Source: Planctomycetota bacterium
GTDB lineage: Bacteria > Planctomycetota > Phycisphaerae > WQYP01
Reading direction: 5' to 3'
NCBI GenBank assembly: GCA_021831565.1
Contig: JAKBMM010000003.1
Coordinates: forward strand, 1-64,000
Length of the DNA stretch: 64,000 nucleotides
Shown here: positions 30,455 to 41,174 of the stretch, in pieces
Layout of the letters: each line of letters opens with the position of its first letter
How positions within the stretch are numbered: position 1 is the first letter of the stretch
The notes under the pieces: generated by a model
Seen by the model: the letters and a program-made list of their open reading frames with translations, nothing else
Database searches by the model: none
Told to the model about the DNA's origin: nothing
Made by a program: the position numbers and the translations under genes

Positions 30455-32911
30455 TCAGGGCGCTTGGCGGGCGCATCCAGTTGACCCAATCCGCATTGTC
30501 CGCGCCGCCCGCAAGCGTCGCGCCATCCGAAACACGGTCTCCGGGGATCGAAGCGGTTTTAAGGCAAAACCGTGGAACGTCACCCAATGCTGCGGACGGG
30601 TGATCCAGACGTAGCGTTTCACATCGCTGGGCGATACAAGAACGTGTTCAAGCCCGTACTCTCCGTTTGCCGCTGCTCTTGATATCTGAAATCGAAGGAA
30701 AGGAAATTGGTTGGGGAGTACTTGTAAGCCGGTTTCTGGAGCCACGAGCCTTCCCTCGCGGTCCACAACGCCCACGGCAATTACTTGATTGGGGTACGGA
30801 TCTTTGGAGCAACTCCACCCCAACTGGCTTCCAACGATCTTATTATGGGCGTTAATGAGCGGGGAAACCCAGGCCAGCGTGAACTTACAACCCTTGTACA
30901 AAAAGCTCCGCCGAAACGTGCCATAAACAGCAGCGGTTCCAAGAATCTTCCATGTGCCGGAATCCAGCCCAACGTGCAGCGTACCGGTATGAGGGTGCGG
31001 GAGCTTAACCCACTCACCCCCTCTTGTTTCGAGCGGATGCTCCCGGCCGGTATTGGGGAAATCGGACAAATTTTCCGGCAATTGGATGTCCAAGAGCACG
31101 GCCATGTTTCCATCCGAAAGGTAATAAGCATGGCGAAAAGGAAAACCGAGAATCCCGTACTGGACATTCCGGAAGCTATATATATCCCCTGGCTTCAGCT
31201 TCAGGCCGTGCGGCCTACAACCCCTGGTCCAGCCGGGCATTGCGTTCCCATCCGGCGTCCAGGGGCAAAATTCCCATGTCCCGCTGGTCACGCCACAGAG
31301 CGTTACCACCGCTCCACCGGGCAGAGTTTTTGACCACCGCGAATTGGGCCCAAGGGGTGCGACTGGATGCGCCTTGGCAAATTGATTCCACGCCACAGAA
31401 TCCGCGGCGATCTTTTCCAGCCCGGCGGATCCGCTACGGATGTACCGTCGCAGTCTGATAATTCTGGTTATTGCGGAGACCAGCTCGGCCGGATACCGCT
31501 CCACGTCGAAAACCACCGCGCTGTACCAGTGCCGCCCCTTGGAATTGGCGGCGCTTCGCAGCAGCACGACCGCATGGTCGGGCGCAATCTTTACCGCCGC
31601 AGTGTAAATGTAAGGGGTATGCACAATTTTATGGTTGACAACCATTAGCTTTGAATCTGCGTCAAAACGCACGCCCACTCGCATGAAATTAGCGTATGCC
31701 CTGGCGTTACAATGGAAGGACAAGTCAGATGTCTCTTGCGGAAAGGCAAACTTGGCGCCCGAAATTTTGAATTCGTGAAAAAAAAGCAAAGAATGGGATA
31801 CTACGCTATGGTTGGGTTGGAGTGCCGCCGAACGCCAGATGAGGTTGCGGCCCAATAAAACCCTTCCTCTATCCGCTTGCGATCTGGCCAGCGCACGCAC
31901 TCTATGGGCGGAAATATCGTACGCCAATACGCCGCCGGGCTTGCCGGATAAAAATTTTCCATCGGTTTGCACCGCCCACACGAAATTACCCCGCACCATC
32001 ATTTCATACGCCACACATATCAACACGCCGGTTTGCGATCCGGTGGAATTGTCGGTCAGAGCGTCTGCCGCCGGGACCGTCTTTGTCGGTGTTGGATTTA
32101 CCGTTGCGTGTGACGCCTTCAGCGCTATCGCCGCCGTCGCAATGGCCAGCGTCACGGCAGCCGCACCCATGATTGCCGGGATATGCGCCGCATGAAACGC
32201 CACCTTTCGTGCGGCATGGGCAATCCCCAGCCCCACCGGAATTTTTCCACTCACACCCTGCAACACCCGCCCAATACGCTCACTGGATGCAGTCCCGACT
32301 CCGGAGGCCAACAGCGCCGCCACCGCGACGTTATCCAGCGGCATGTCATGCCACGCCATGATTTTGCGCAATTTTCCCACCGCCCGCGTGATGCGTTTTT
32401 CCGCCGCCGCTTCTGATACGCGCAACTGCTGGGCAACCTGCCGGGCGCTGCAACTTTGGAAGAACCGCGCCACCAGCACATCGCGGTCACCGGTGGAGAG
32501 TTTTTGCATGGCCGCATCCAGGACCGTGAGTTGTTCGGCATTGGATTCCACCGCCGGCCCGGCGGATGCGCGCATTTCTTCACTTCGCATGGCTGCCGCC
32601 TTTCGTTCGCGATTTTTCAGTCTCCGCTCGAATTTCCGTATATCGTTGCAGGCATAATGCGTCGCCCGGACCAACCAGCCTCCAACGGGCCGTTTTCCAT
32701 CGCCAAGGTGCTTGCGCCTTCGCCACATGGCGATAAAGACCGCCTGCGTCGCATCCTCAGCCAGATTTGCGTCCCCAAGTTGCCGGCGCGCCATGCCATA
32801 AACCCAGCCACTGTGGGCGGCTACAACACTTTTAAATGGATCATGTTCAAAGGGTTTGCCGCCGGTCGCAATATCTGTTTGTTCCGTCATCGCCTGCATC
32901 TCCAATTCCAC
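30455..32911 (-). CDS. ECF sigma-70 factor fused to a TM and a large C-terminal domain
   Basis: Sigma2 HSGWVYGMARRQLGDANLAEDATQAVFIAMWRR; sigma4 LSTGDRDVLVARFFQSCSARQVAQQLRVSEAAAEKRITRAVGKLR; TM MGAAAVTLAIATAAIAL; about 550 further aa. Confidence 0.85.
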   Translation of the reverse strand: MELEMQAMTEQTDIATGGKPFEHDPFKSVVAAHSGWVYGMARRQLGDANLAEDATQAVFIAMWRRRKHLGDGKRPVGGWLVRATHYACNDIRKFERRLKNRERKAAAMRSEEMRASAGPAVESNAEQLTVLDAAMQKLSTGDRDVLVARFFQSCSARQVAQQLRVSEAAAEKRITRAVGKLRKIMAWHDMPLDNVAVAALLASGVGTASSERIGRVLQGVSGKIPVGLGIAHAARKVAFHAAHIPAIMGAAAVTLAIATAAIALKASHATVNPTPTKTVPAADALTDNSTGSQTGVLICVAYEMMVRGNFVWAVQTDGKFLSGKPGGVLAYDISAHRVRALARSQADRGRVLLGRNLIWRSAALQPNHSVVSHSLLFFHEFKISGAKFAFPQETSDLSFHCNARAYANFMRVGVRFDADSKLMVVNHKIVHTPYIYTAAVKIAPDHAVVLLRSAANSKGRHWYSAVVFDVERYPAELVSAITRIIRLRRYIRSGSAGLEKIAADSVAWNQFAKAHPVAPLGPNSRWSKTLPGGAVVTLCGVTSGTWEFCPWTPDGNAMPGWTRGCRPHGLKLKPGDIYSFRNVQYGILGFPFRHAYYLSDGNMAVLLDIQLPENLSDFPNTGREHPLETRGGEWVKLPHPHTGTLHVGLDSGTWKILGTAAVYGTFRRSFLYKGCKFTLAWVSPLINAHNKIVGSQLGWSCSKDPYPNQVIAVGVVDREGRLVAPETGLQVLPNQFPFLRFQISRAAANGEYGLEHVLVSPSDVKRYVWITRPQHWVTFHGFALKPLRSPETVFRMARRLRAARTMRIGSTGCARQAP

Positions 32912-32982
32912 GCCGCCGCTTACCTGTTCCTGCTACTATATGGCCGCCGCCCGCAATTCCGGACATAATATGCTCCACGCGG

Positions 32983-33000
32983 TCCCGATCCCCATCGGGA
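32983..33000. repeat. TCCCGATccccATCGGGA palindromic repeat
   Basis: Inverted repeat in the intergenic region upstream of coaE. Confidence 0.7.
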
Positions 33001-33065
33001 TTGAGACGTGTCGTCCGTTCAAAGTGGAATATGGTGTCCCAGCGGGTGGTGCGGAGTATAATTCA

Positions 33066-33737
33066 ATGCCGTCGAATCAGTCGCCCGCTGAAAAACGATA
33101 CCCCAAGCCCATCATCGGCTTGGTGGGCGGGATTGGGGCGGGCAAAAGCACTGTTGCCGGGGAACTGGAAAAGCTTGGATGCGCGGTGATTGATAGCGAC
33201 AAGCTCGCCGCCGCGGCGCTCCAGGAACCGGTTATCCAGGCCCAACTGCGGCAATGGTGGGGTGAAGAGATTTGTCCGGCCAATGGGTCCATCAACCGCC
33301 AGGCGCTGGCGGCGAAGGTATTCGCCAATCCCGGTGGCTATCGGGAGTTGGAGCGGCTAAACGGTCTGATCCATCCCCGAGTCGCACAAATGCGACGGGA
33401 AAAGATGCTCCAAGTGGAGCATAATCCCTTGGTCGTAGGCGTGGTATGGGATTCGCCTCTACTCGTTGAAAGCGGTTTGCAGAACGAATGCGACGCCATT
33501 ATTTTCGTAAAAGCGTCGGAGGAGATGCGGCGTAAGCGTGTGTTTCAGACTCGCGGTTGGGATGACCGGGAAATCAGGCGAAGAGAAAAATTTCAGGCGC
33601 CACTGGACAAAAAGATGGAAATCGCGGATTATATAGTGGATAATGACGGCGACTGGGCGTCGAGCGGTACCCAAACCTGCCGTGTGCTTTCCCAGATTTT
33701 GGCGGAATTCGGGCGGATACCGCCCAGCGAGGAATAA
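33066..33737 (+). CDS. coaE: dephospho-CoA kinase
   Basis: IIGLVGGIGAGKSTVAGELEKLGCAVIDSDKLA. Confidence 0.92.
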   Translation: MPSNQSPAEKRYPKPIIGLVGGIGAGKSTVAGELEKLGCAVIDSDKLAAAALQEPVIQAQLRQWWGEEICPANGSINRQALAAKVFANPGGYRELERLNGLIHPRVAQMRREKMLQVEHNPLVVGVVWDSPLLVESGLQNECDAIIFVKASEEMRRKRVFQTRGWDDREIRRREKFQAPLDKKMEIADYIVDNDGDWASSGTQTCRVLSQILAEFGRIPPSEE

Positions 33738-34078
33738 TTATTCATCTCAAAAGATACCGCGGCGTCGATTCTGTTCGCGCCAGGGGCAAAATCCGTTTAA
33801 CCAACCGTTGGTAGATTGTAGATTGTGTAAATTTGGTGTAAGTCCGTGGTTGGATTTGATTTTCCCGGTGATTTAGCCGATAATGGGATATGTGGCTCCT
33901 TGAGCCGCGCGACTCGCAGAAGCAATGGTACCCAATTTGAGTATGTGAAGTTGATGTGCAGCGTTCCGCATGGGGCGGCCGCTGGGGTTTGGGGAGATGA
34001 TAGGCTTGCCATCCCGGTGTATGCGAACCAGCAGAATCAGCGAGCACTTTTTCAGAAGGAAAACACAGGAGGCCATTC

Positions 34079-35644
34079 ATGGCACGTACCACGAAAAGTA
34101 AAAAATCCAGCAATTCTCAGGAAGAAACAGGCCAGACGCAGACCGCGGTGAGCGAAGCTCCGGAAACGGCGCCGGTGGTCGCACCGGAATCCGCGCCCGT
34201 GGCCGCTGCGGAACCCGCAACTGAAGCCGTCGGTCTGGAGTCGACCATCAAAACGCCGGATGACGCCGGCAACAGGAAGATGTCCGCGATCGATGGCGCC
34301 ACCATGGTGGGGGCCGGCGGCGATACATCGGATAGGGATGTGATCTACGACGAGGAAACCCACCAGAAGTATGAAGCGGTCAAACGCAGCGAGCTGCACC
34401 TGATCGACCTTCAGAAAATGACCGTAGCCGAATTGCATGACATCTGCAAGAAAGAGAGCATCGAGGATTACATCGGCCTGAAGAAACAGGATCTGGTCTT
34501 CAAAATACTTAAGAAACGCATCACCGACAACGGCTTGATGGTCGGCGAGGGCGTGCTGGAAATCCTGCCCGACGGCTTCGGATTCCTGCGCTCGCCGGAG
34601 TATAACTACCTGCCCTGCCCGGACGACATTTACGTTTCGCCTTCGCAGATTCGCCGTTTCGGTCTGCGCAACGGCAATATCGTCACCGGCCAGATTCGTC
34701 CGCCCAAGGAATCGGAACGCTATTTCGCCCTTTTGCGCGTGGAGGCAATCAACCTTGAAGATCCCAACATGCTCACCGAAAAGGTGAACTTTGAGGATCT
34801 CACGCCGCTGCATCCGAACAAACGTTTCTTCATGGAAACCACGCCGGAAGAAATCAACATGCGCATCGTGGATCTGGTCACGCCCATCGGCAAGGGACAG
34901 CGTATGCTGATCGTGGCGCCGCCGCGCACCGGGAAAACGGTGCTGTTGCAGAAAATCGCCAACGCCATTACCGCCAACCACTCCGACGTTTATCTGATCG
35001 TCCTGCTGATCGACGAACGCCCGGAAGAAGTCACGGAAATGCAGCGCGCCACCAAAGCCGAAGTGGTCAGCTCCACCTTTGATGAACCGGCCAGCCGGCA
35101 CGTGAGCGTCGCGGAAATGGTCATTGAAAAGGCCAAACGGCTTGTTGAATATGGGCGCGACGTGGTGATCCTGCTCGACTCAATCACCCGCCTGGCCCGG
35201 GCCTACAACACCGAGGTGCCGCACTCGGGCAAAATCCTCACCGGCGGCGTGGACGCCAACGCGCTCCAGAAACCCAAGCGGTTCTTCGGCGCGGCCCGCA
35301 ATATTGAAGAAGGCGGCTCCCTGACCATCGTCGGGACCGCCCTGGTCGACACCGGTTCCAAGATGGATGAAGTGATCTTTGAAGAATTCAAAGGAACCGG
35401 CAACAGCGAACTGCATCTGGATCGCCGGCTCGTTGAACGGCGCACGTATCCGGCGATCAACATCGCCGCCAGCGGGACCCGCAAGGAGGAACTGCTGCTG
35501 GACAAACGCGAATTGGAACTGGTGTATCGCCTGCGCAAGGTTCTGTCGGACATGAATCCCATCGAGGCGGTCGAGCTGTTGAAAAACCGCCTGGAGAAAA
35601 AAACGACCAACCGCGAATTCCTTCTGACCATGAATCTTGATTGA
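34079..35644 (+). CDS. rho: transcription termination factor Rho
   Basis: [86 protein letters not shown]. Confidence 0.98.
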   Translation: MARTTKSKKSSNSQEETGQTQTAVSEAPETAPVVAPESAPVAAAEPATEAVGLESTIKTPDDAGNRKMSAIDGATMVGAGGDTSDRDVIYDEETHQKYEAVKRSELHLIDLQKMTVAELHDICKKESIEDYIGLKKQDLVFKILKKRITDNGLMVGEGVLEILPDGFGFLRSPEYNYLPCPDDIYVSPSQIRRFGLRNGNIVTGQIRPPKESERYFALLRVEAINLEDPNMLTEKVNFEDLTPLHPNKRFFMETTPEEINMRIVDLVTPIGKGQRMLIVAPPRTGKTVLLQKIANAITANHSDVYLIVLLIDERPEEVTEMQRATKAEVVSSTFDEPASRHVSVAEMVIEKAKRLVEYGRDVVILLDSITRLARAYNTEVPHSGKILTGGVDANALQKPKRFFGAARNIEEGGSLTIVGTALVDTGSKMDEVIFEEFKGTGNSELHLDRRLVERRTYPAINIAASGTRKEELLLDKRELELVYRLRKVLSDMNPIEAVELLKNRLEKKTTNREFLLTMNLD

Positions 35645-35701
35645 CCCCGCGCCCGATTCCCGGCCGGGAACGCCTCCACCGCGTTCTCTCTGGAGCGGGC
35701 G

Positions 35702-36817
35702 TCAACCCTCGTTTGCCGCCAGCGCTGCGAGCCGTCGGTGGCGATCAAAATCCCGCAGCGCCTCCAGCAGGTCGTCCATGTCACCGGCGAGAATTTGAGC
35801 CAGGGGAAAGTTCCGGTTGAGCCGATGGTCGGTCAGCCGGTTTTGCGGGAGATTATAGGTGCGGATCCGCTCATTGCGATCGCCGCTGCCGATCATCCGC
35901 CGGCGGTCGCTGGAGCGCTGGGCGCGCCGCCGCGAATCATGGAATTCAAACACGCGCGAGCGCAGCACCCGCCAGGCTTTTTCCCGGTTCTTATGCTGGC
36001 TGCGCTCCTCGCGCATCCGCACCACAATGCCGGTGGGCAGATGGGTAAGCTGGACCGCCGACTCCACCTTGTTGACGTTCTGCCCGCCCGGTCCGCCGGC
36101 CCGGGAAACATCCTCGCGAACGTCGGCGGGGTTGATCTCGATATCCGATTGATCCGCCTCCGGCAGAACCGCCACTGTCGCGGCGCTGGTATGGATGCGC
36201 CCCTGGGTTTCCGTTTCCGGCACGCGCTGCACCCGGTGTCCGCCGCCCTCCCAGGCCAGGGCCTGGTATATTCCCGGTCCGCGAACATTGGCGATCATTT
36301 CCCGGAATCCTCCCAGGTCGCTGGGGGAGAAATCAAGCACTTCAAACCGCCAGCGCCGCTTTTCGCTATAACGCCGGTACATTTCCGACAGATCGCGCGC
36401 GAACAGGGCGGCTTCGTTTCCACCGGTGCCGGCGCGAATTTCCAGAATCACCGAGTCGGCGGAAACTTCGTCCGCGGCCAGAAAATCGTCCACCATTTTT
36501 TCCAGTTGCCCGGCCAGGCTGGCGGAAAGTTCCTGCTCTTCGGCGGCGGCAAGCCGGCGAAATTCCCTGTCTTGTCCGGTATCGGCGGCGATTTGCCGCG
36601 CCTCTTGCCATTGCGCTTCGATCGCCCGGTATTCCCGGTAGGATTCCAGCGTGCGCGTCAAGCGGGCATTCTGGCGGGAAAGTTCCACCAGGCGAACGGA
36701 ATTGGCGAGCGTTTGCGGATCCTCAAGTTCCTGCTCCAGTTGCCGCTGGCGCCGGGCCATGACGTCAAACTGTTTCAGGATGATCTGGCAAACCAAGTTG
36801 TCCGGCGTTTTGACCAT
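35702..36817 (-). CDS. prfA: peptide chain release factor 1
   Basis: [68 protein letters not shown]. Confidence 0.97.
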   Translation of the reverse strand: MVKTPDNLVCQIILKQFDVMARRQRQLEQELEDPQTLANSVRLVELSRQNARLTRTLESYREYRAIEAQWQEARQIAADTGQDREFRRLAAAEEQELSASLAGQLEKMVDDFLAADEVSADSVILEIRAGTGGNEAALFARDLSEMYRRYSEKRRWRFEVLDFSPSDLGGFREMIANVRGPGIYQALAWEGGGHRVQRVPETETQGRIHTSAATVAVLPEADQSDIEINPADVREDVSRAGGPGGQNVNKVESAVQLTHLPTGIVVRMREERSQHKNREKAWRVLRSRVFEFHDSRRRAQRSSDRRRMIGSGDRNERIRTYNLPQNRLTDHRLNRNFPLAQILAGDMDDLLEALRDFDRHRRLAALAANEG

Positions 36818-36904
36818 GATGAAGCTTGTTTCAAAAAGCCGGTGAATGAAGACAAAAATCGCGCCACCGGCGCGGGGCGGCGTTCCTCCATTTTCAACCG
36901 TTCG

Positions 36905-37135
36905 CTACTTTTTGGCGCCGGCGGCGGTCTTGGCGTTGAAATTGCCGTATTTCTTCTGGAACCGCTCCACGCGCCCGGCCGTGTCGACGAATTTCTGCTT
37001 GCCGGTATAAAACGGATGGCAGGCGCCGCAGATTTCCGCCTCGATATGCCGCAGCGCCGAGCCGGTTTCAAAAGTATTGCCGCAGGCGCAACGGACCTTG
37101 ACGTAATGGTAGGGAGGATGGATATTCTTTTTCAT
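36905..37135 (-). CDS. rpmE: 50S ribosomal protein bL31
   Basis: [56 protein letters not shown]. Confidence 0.95.
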   Translation of the reverse strand: MKKNIHPPYHYVKVRCACGNTFETGSALRHIEAEICGACHPFYTGKQKFVDTAGRVERFQKKYGNFNAKTAAGAKK

Positions 37136-37173
37136 GGTTTTTCCTTCATGCTTACCAAATCGCTTCCGTTCAA

Positions 37174-37246
37174 TAGCGGCGTCCGGACTCGAACCGGAGA
37201 CCTTGGGCTTATGAATCCCGCGCTCTACCAACTGAGCTACGCCGCC
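37174..37246 (-). tRNA. tRNA-Met (anticodon CAT)
   Basis: Reverse complement GGCGGCGTAGCTCAGTTGGTAGAGCGCGGGATTCATAAGCCCAAGGTCTCCGGTTCGAGTCCGGACGCCGCTA folds as a cloverleaf with anticodon loop TTCATAA. Confidence 0.95.
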
Positions 37247-37388
37247 ATCTCCCAGACCCTTAGTTTAGCCAAAGGAAGCCTGTTCTGGCAATTGCCCGGA
37301 ACCGCCCCTAACATATATGCAGGGTGCGATGTTTTTTGCGGGGGCGGCGCGGGTTTTCCACGCGTTGGGTCGGAGAGATTTGCGGCGT

Positions 37389-38159
37389 ATGAATGACGTG
37401 CGAAAAATGATTCTCGAATCGCCCCAGCGGCTGGCCGAGGCGGCCGCCCGGGCCGTGGTCGAAGAGGCGCGGCAAGCCCTGGAAGAGCGCGGGCGTTTTG
37501 GGATCGCCCTGGCCGGCGGCACAACCCCCGAACTTGCCTACCGGGTGTTGGCCGAAAATCTTCGAGCCGACACCGACTGGTCCAGATGGTTCGTGTTTTT
37601 CAGCGATGAACGTTACGTGGCGCCAAATGATCCGCGCAGCAACTACGGCATGGCCTGGCGTTTTCTGCTGGCGTATGTGCCGATTCCGCCGGCCCAGATA
37701 TTTCCGGTTCCCACCAACGAACCGTCCGTGGCGTCCGCGGCGGCGGCCTACGAAACCCGGATCAAAGCATTTTTCGCAAACGGGCAGCCTGTGTTCGATG
37801 TAATTTTGCTCGGTCTGGGCGACGACGGTCATACCGCGTCGTTGTTTCCGCACTCCGCCGCGTTGGCGGAAACGCAGCGGCTGGTCGCCTCCGGTCCGCC
37901 CGGTCGTCTTCCCCCGCCAGTGGATCGCGTGACCTTCACTTTTCCACTTATCAACATGGCTCGTGCCGTCTACTTCCTTGTGGCCGGAGCGAAAAAGGCG
38001 CCGGTGCTTCGAAAAGTATTTCAGCCGGAGAGCACCCGCGCTGAGTGTCCCGCCGTTGGCGTCAGGCCGCGCAACGGGCGGGTGACGTTTTTTCTCGATC
38101 GGGCCGCCGCGGGAACGGACGGCCCGGGCATCTTGGACAGCGGGCCGGCTTTGCGGTAG
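37389..38159 (+). CDS. pgl: 6-phosphogluconolactonase
   Basis: IALAGGTTPELAYRVLAE; FVFFSDERYVAPNDPRSNYGMA; ILLGLGDDGHTASLFP. Confidence 0.93.
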   Translation: MNDVRKMILESPQRLAEAAARAVVEEARQALEERGRFGIALAGGTTPELAYRVLAENLRADTDWSRWFVFFSDERYVAPNDPRSNYGMAWRFLLAYVPIPPAQIFPVPTNEPSVASAAAAYETRIKAFFANGQPVFDVILLGLGDDGHTASLFPHSAALAETQRLVASGPPGRLPPPVDRVTFTFPLINMARAVYFLVAGAKKAPVLRKVFQPESTRAECPAVGVRPRNGRVTFFLDRAAAGTDGPGILDSGPALR

Positions 38160-38194
38160 ATTCCGGTTTGTACAACAAGAGGAGAAATCCGCTC

Positions 38195-40069
38195 ATGCCC
38201 ACACAATCTGTTGCAACTCCCGCACCAAGCTCTCTCGAACAACTTCGCTCTCTGGCCGCCCAGCTTCGCATGGACAGCATCCGCTGCACCACCCGGGCGG
38301 GTTCCGGCCATCCCACCTCGTCCATGTCCGCCGCGGACCTTATGGCCGTGCTTATGGTGGAACACTTGCGCTATGATTGGCGCAATCCGCGCCATCCGAA
38401 CAACGACCGCCTGATTTTCAGCAAAGGGCACGCCTGCCCGTTGCTTTACTCCATGTACAAGGCCGCCGGCGTCATGAGCGATGACGATCTGCTGCGGCTG
38501 CGCACGCTGGGAAGTCCGCTGCAGGGCCACCCGAATCCGCACGTGCTTCCATGGGTGGACGTCGCCACCGGTTCGCTGGGTCAGGGCTTGGCCATCGGCG
38601 TGGGCATGGCCCTCAACGGCAAATACGTTGATTTCCTGCCCTATCGCGTTTGGGTGCTGCTGGGGGACAGCGAAATGGCGGAAGGTTCGGTCTGGGAGGC
38701 GTTTGACAAGGCCTCCCACTACCAGCTCAACAATCTGATCGCGATTCTGGATATGAACCGCCTCGGCCAGCGCGGTCCAACCGACCTGGGCTGGAACAGC
38801 GGCGCTTATGCCGCCCGCGCCCGCGCCTTCGGCTGGCGCGCCATCGAAATCAACGGTCACGACATTTCGGCCATCCGCGACGCGTATGCCGAAGCCCTGC
38901 GCCCGAATGACCAGCCGGTAGTGGTGATCGCCAAGACCGAAAAAGGTCATGGCGTATCATTCCTGGCGAATAAGGACAACTGGCACGGCAAGGCTCTTTC
39001 CATAGAGGAGGAAAAAAAAGCCTGGGCGGAATTGGGCCGGCCGGCCAACCTTGTCATCCCCGTGCGCCAACCGGAAAACATCCAACCCTCCGCCGGCGCC
39101 GTCGCCGTGCCGCTGAAACTACCCGCTTATGCTCTCGGTACGGCGCAGGCCACGCGCAAAGCTTATGGCGACGCGCTGGCGGCATTGGGCGGACATTATA
39201 CCGATCTGGTGGCGCTGGACGCCGAGGTTTCCAATTCCACACACGCCGACGAATTCAAAAAGGCTCACCCCACGCGCTTCTTTGAAATGTATATTTCCGA
39301 GCAGCAGTTGGTATCGGCTGCCGTTGGTTTCGGTGTGCTGGGGAAAAAAGCGTTTGCGTCAACATTCGCCGCTTTCTTTACCCGTGCCTATGACCAGATT
39401 CGCATGGCCGCCATTTCCAACGCCACGATCCGCCTGGTCGGTTCCCACGCCGGCGTGAGCATCGGGCCGGACGGCCCTTCGCAGATGGCCCTGGAGGATT
39501 TGGCGATGATGCGGGCGGTTTACGCCAGCACCGTGCTCTATCCGAGCGATCCGAATCAGACGGCTCGTCTGGTTGCCCTGATGGCCCAGCAGCCCGGTAT
39601 TTCCTACATGCGCACCACCCGCGAGAAAACGCCGGTTCTTTATGACCCGCAGGAAGAATTTACGATCGGCGGCTGCAAGGTTCTGCGGCAGTCCGGCCAG
39701 GATCGCCTGACGATTATCGCCGCCGGCATCACCCTGCATGAGTCGATCAAGGCGTGCGCGGCGCTGGCTGGGGATGGAATTGCCGCGCGGCTGGTGGATC
39801 TATACAGCGTCAAGCCGATTGACAAACAAACTCTACGCCGTGCCGCGAGCGAAACCGGCAATAAACTCATTGTGGTGGAAGATCACTGGCCCGAGGGCGG
39901 TCTGGGCGATGCGGTTCTGGAAGCATTCGCCGACAGCCCGGCGCCGCGTCCGCTGGTGTGCCACCTGGCGGTCCGCAACATGCCCGGATCCGGTACGCCG
40001 GCTGAATTAATGGACGCCGCCGGCATCGACGCGGCGCATATCATCCAAGCGGCCAAAGCGATTTTGTAG
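38195..40069 (+). CDS. tkt: transketolase
   Basis: AGSGHPTSSMSAADLMAVL; LIFSKGHACPLLYSM; GSLGQGLAIGVGMAL; TLYPSDPNQ-like and DGPSQMALEDLAMMRA motifs. Confidence 0.95.
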   Translation: MPTQSVATPAPSSLEQLRSLAAQLRMDSIRCTTRAGSGHPTSSMSAADLMAVLMVEHLRYDWRNPRHPNNDRLIFSKGHACPLLYSMYKAAGVMSDDDLLRLRTLGSPLQGHPNPHVLPWVDVATGSLGQGLAIGVGMALNGKYVDFLPYRVWVLLGDSEMAEGSVWEAFDKASHYQLNNLIAILDMNRLGQRGPTDLGWNSGAYAARARAFGWRAIEINGHDISAIRDAYAEALRPNDQPVVVIAKTEKGHGVSFLANKDNWHGKALSIEEEKKAWAELGRPANLVIPVRQPENIQPSAGAVAVPLKLPAYALGTAQATRKAYGDALAALGGHYTDLVALDAEVSNSTHADEFKKAHPTRFFEMYISEQQLVSAAVGFGVLGKKAFASTFAAFFTRAYDQIRMAAISNATIRLVGSHAGVSIGPDGPSQMALEDLAMMRAVYASTVLYPSDPNQTARLVALMAQQPGISYMRTTREKTPVLYDPQEEFTIGGCKVLRQSGQDRLTIIAAGITLHESIKACAALAGDGIAARLVDLYSVKPIDKQTLRRAASETGNKLIVVEDHWPEGGLGDAVLEAFADSPAPRPLVCHLAVRNMPGSGTPAELMDAAGIDAAHIIQAAKAIL

Positions 40070-40070
40070 A

Positions 40071-40088
40071 GTGCCATTTATACGGCAC
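40071..40088 (+). terminator. possible hairpin terminator after tkt
   Basis: GTGCC-ATTTATAC-GGCAC immediately after the stop codon; no clear U-tract. Confidence 0.35.
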
Positions 40089-40110
40089 GACTTTCGCTCG
40101 TTTTTCGCCG

Positions 40111-40130
40111 ATCCCGATGGCTATCGGGAT
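40111..40130. repeat. ATCCCGATggctATCGGGAT palindromic repeat
   Basis: Perfect 8-bp arms, 4-nt loop, between tkt and the DUF3494 gene. Confidence 0.75.
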
Positions 40131-40222
40131 TTCAATACTCGGTTCCGGTATGTCAGGATTCGATATTCCGGTCTTTTTGCAATTGCGCTCTCGTCACAAT
40201 CGGCAAAAGTCTATCTCCGGAA

Positions 40223-41038
40223 TTAAGCCAATTTTTTCGTCGGACAAAACCCGCGGACTCTCTTCCCGATGGTGGGCAGTCCCAGCAGCGCGCCGCCAAA
40301 GAGAAAGAGCATTATTGTTGAAGGTTGTGGAACTGAACTGACGGAGTTGGTGATGTTGTTGCCATCAAGTGTCACCGCGCCATTTCTCGCCAAGGCGCTT
40401 CCTCCGATAATGTTTGCGCCGGTGTCCAGCGTTATGCTCGTATTCGCGAGAATATGTCCTTCGAAAGCGGTACTTGTACCGAGCGTCGCGGAACTGCCAA
40501 CCTGCCAAAACACGCTGCTCCCTGGCTTCGAACCGCCATTGATTGTCGTGACCGTCGAGCTGGTTGCGGTAGTGAGCGTGCTACCAATCTGAAAAACGAA
40601 TTGCGCATTCGGATTGTTCTGGTCGTTGAGAGTGAGAGTTCCCGTCAGACTCGCCGAGGACGAGAAGAAATATACACCCGGCGTAAGTGTCATTCCACCA
40701 AGATCCAGACCGGTCAAGGTCTGCGTGGGTGCCAAGCCTGCCGCGGTGTTGTACGCGGCGGTGAGATCTTTTTGAGCTTGAATCGCGACAGCATCATTGG
40801 AATGGGTGGTGTAGGGTGAAGCCACGGTTCCCGGGGGGAAGCCCGTAATCGCTGTACCTGGGCTGACACCCACACTTCCTCCATTGATGACAGACGAGCC
40901 GGTATTGGTCACCGTCGAGCCAGCTAGTACCGCAAAGTCCCCCGCCGTGCCGAGATTAATGGTGTTGGCCTTGGCGATCAGTGGAAAACAAGCGAGTGCC
41001 GGGATCGCCAGCAGAATCAGTGTCTTGCATCTCATCAT
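40223..41038 (-). CDS. DUF3494 (ice-binding-like) protein with PEP-CTERM-like tail
   Basis: INLGTAGDFAVLAGSTVTNTGSSVINGGSVGVSPGTAITGFPPG; C-terminal VPQPSTIMLFLFGGALLGLPTIGKRVR. Confidence 0.9.
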   Translation of the reverse strand: MMRCKTLILLAIPALACFPLIAKANTINLGTAGDFAVLAGSTVTNTGSSVINGGSVGVSPGTAITGFPPGTVASPYTTHSNDAVAIQAQKDLTAAYNTAAGLAPTQTLTGLDLGGMTLTPGVYFFSSSASLTGTLTLNDQNNPNAQFVFQIGSTLTTATSSTVTTINGGSKPGSSVFWQVGSSATLGTSTAFEGHILANTSITLDTGANIIGGSALARNGAVTLDGNNITNSVSSVPQPSTIMLFLFGGALLGLPTIGKRVRGFCPTKKLA

Positions 41039-41145
41039 CAGAACTCCTCATTTTCTAAGGAAACGCACCAGACACTAGAGTCTGTTAACCTGCTAACAAG
41101 CATTCATTGCACGCATTGCTTGCACAGCGCGTTGCCATCACTATA

Positions 41146-41174
41146 ATACTACTCTATAATATGACACTTGTCAA
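41146..41174 (-). promoter_or_regulatory. sigma70-like promoter for the DUF3494 gene
   Basis: Minus strand TTGACA (41174-41169), 17-nt spacer, TAGTAT (41151-41146). Confidence 0.6.

Noticed and set aside
36905-37231. 108-aa minus-strand ORF starting [25 protein letters not shown]
   Set aside because: Its 5' part reads through the tRNA-Met gene; the real CDS is rpmE starting at 37135.
35738-37396. 552-aa plus-strand ORF opposite prfA/rpmE/tRNA
   Set aside because: Antisense shadow of prfA, rpmE and the tRNA; no recognisable domain.
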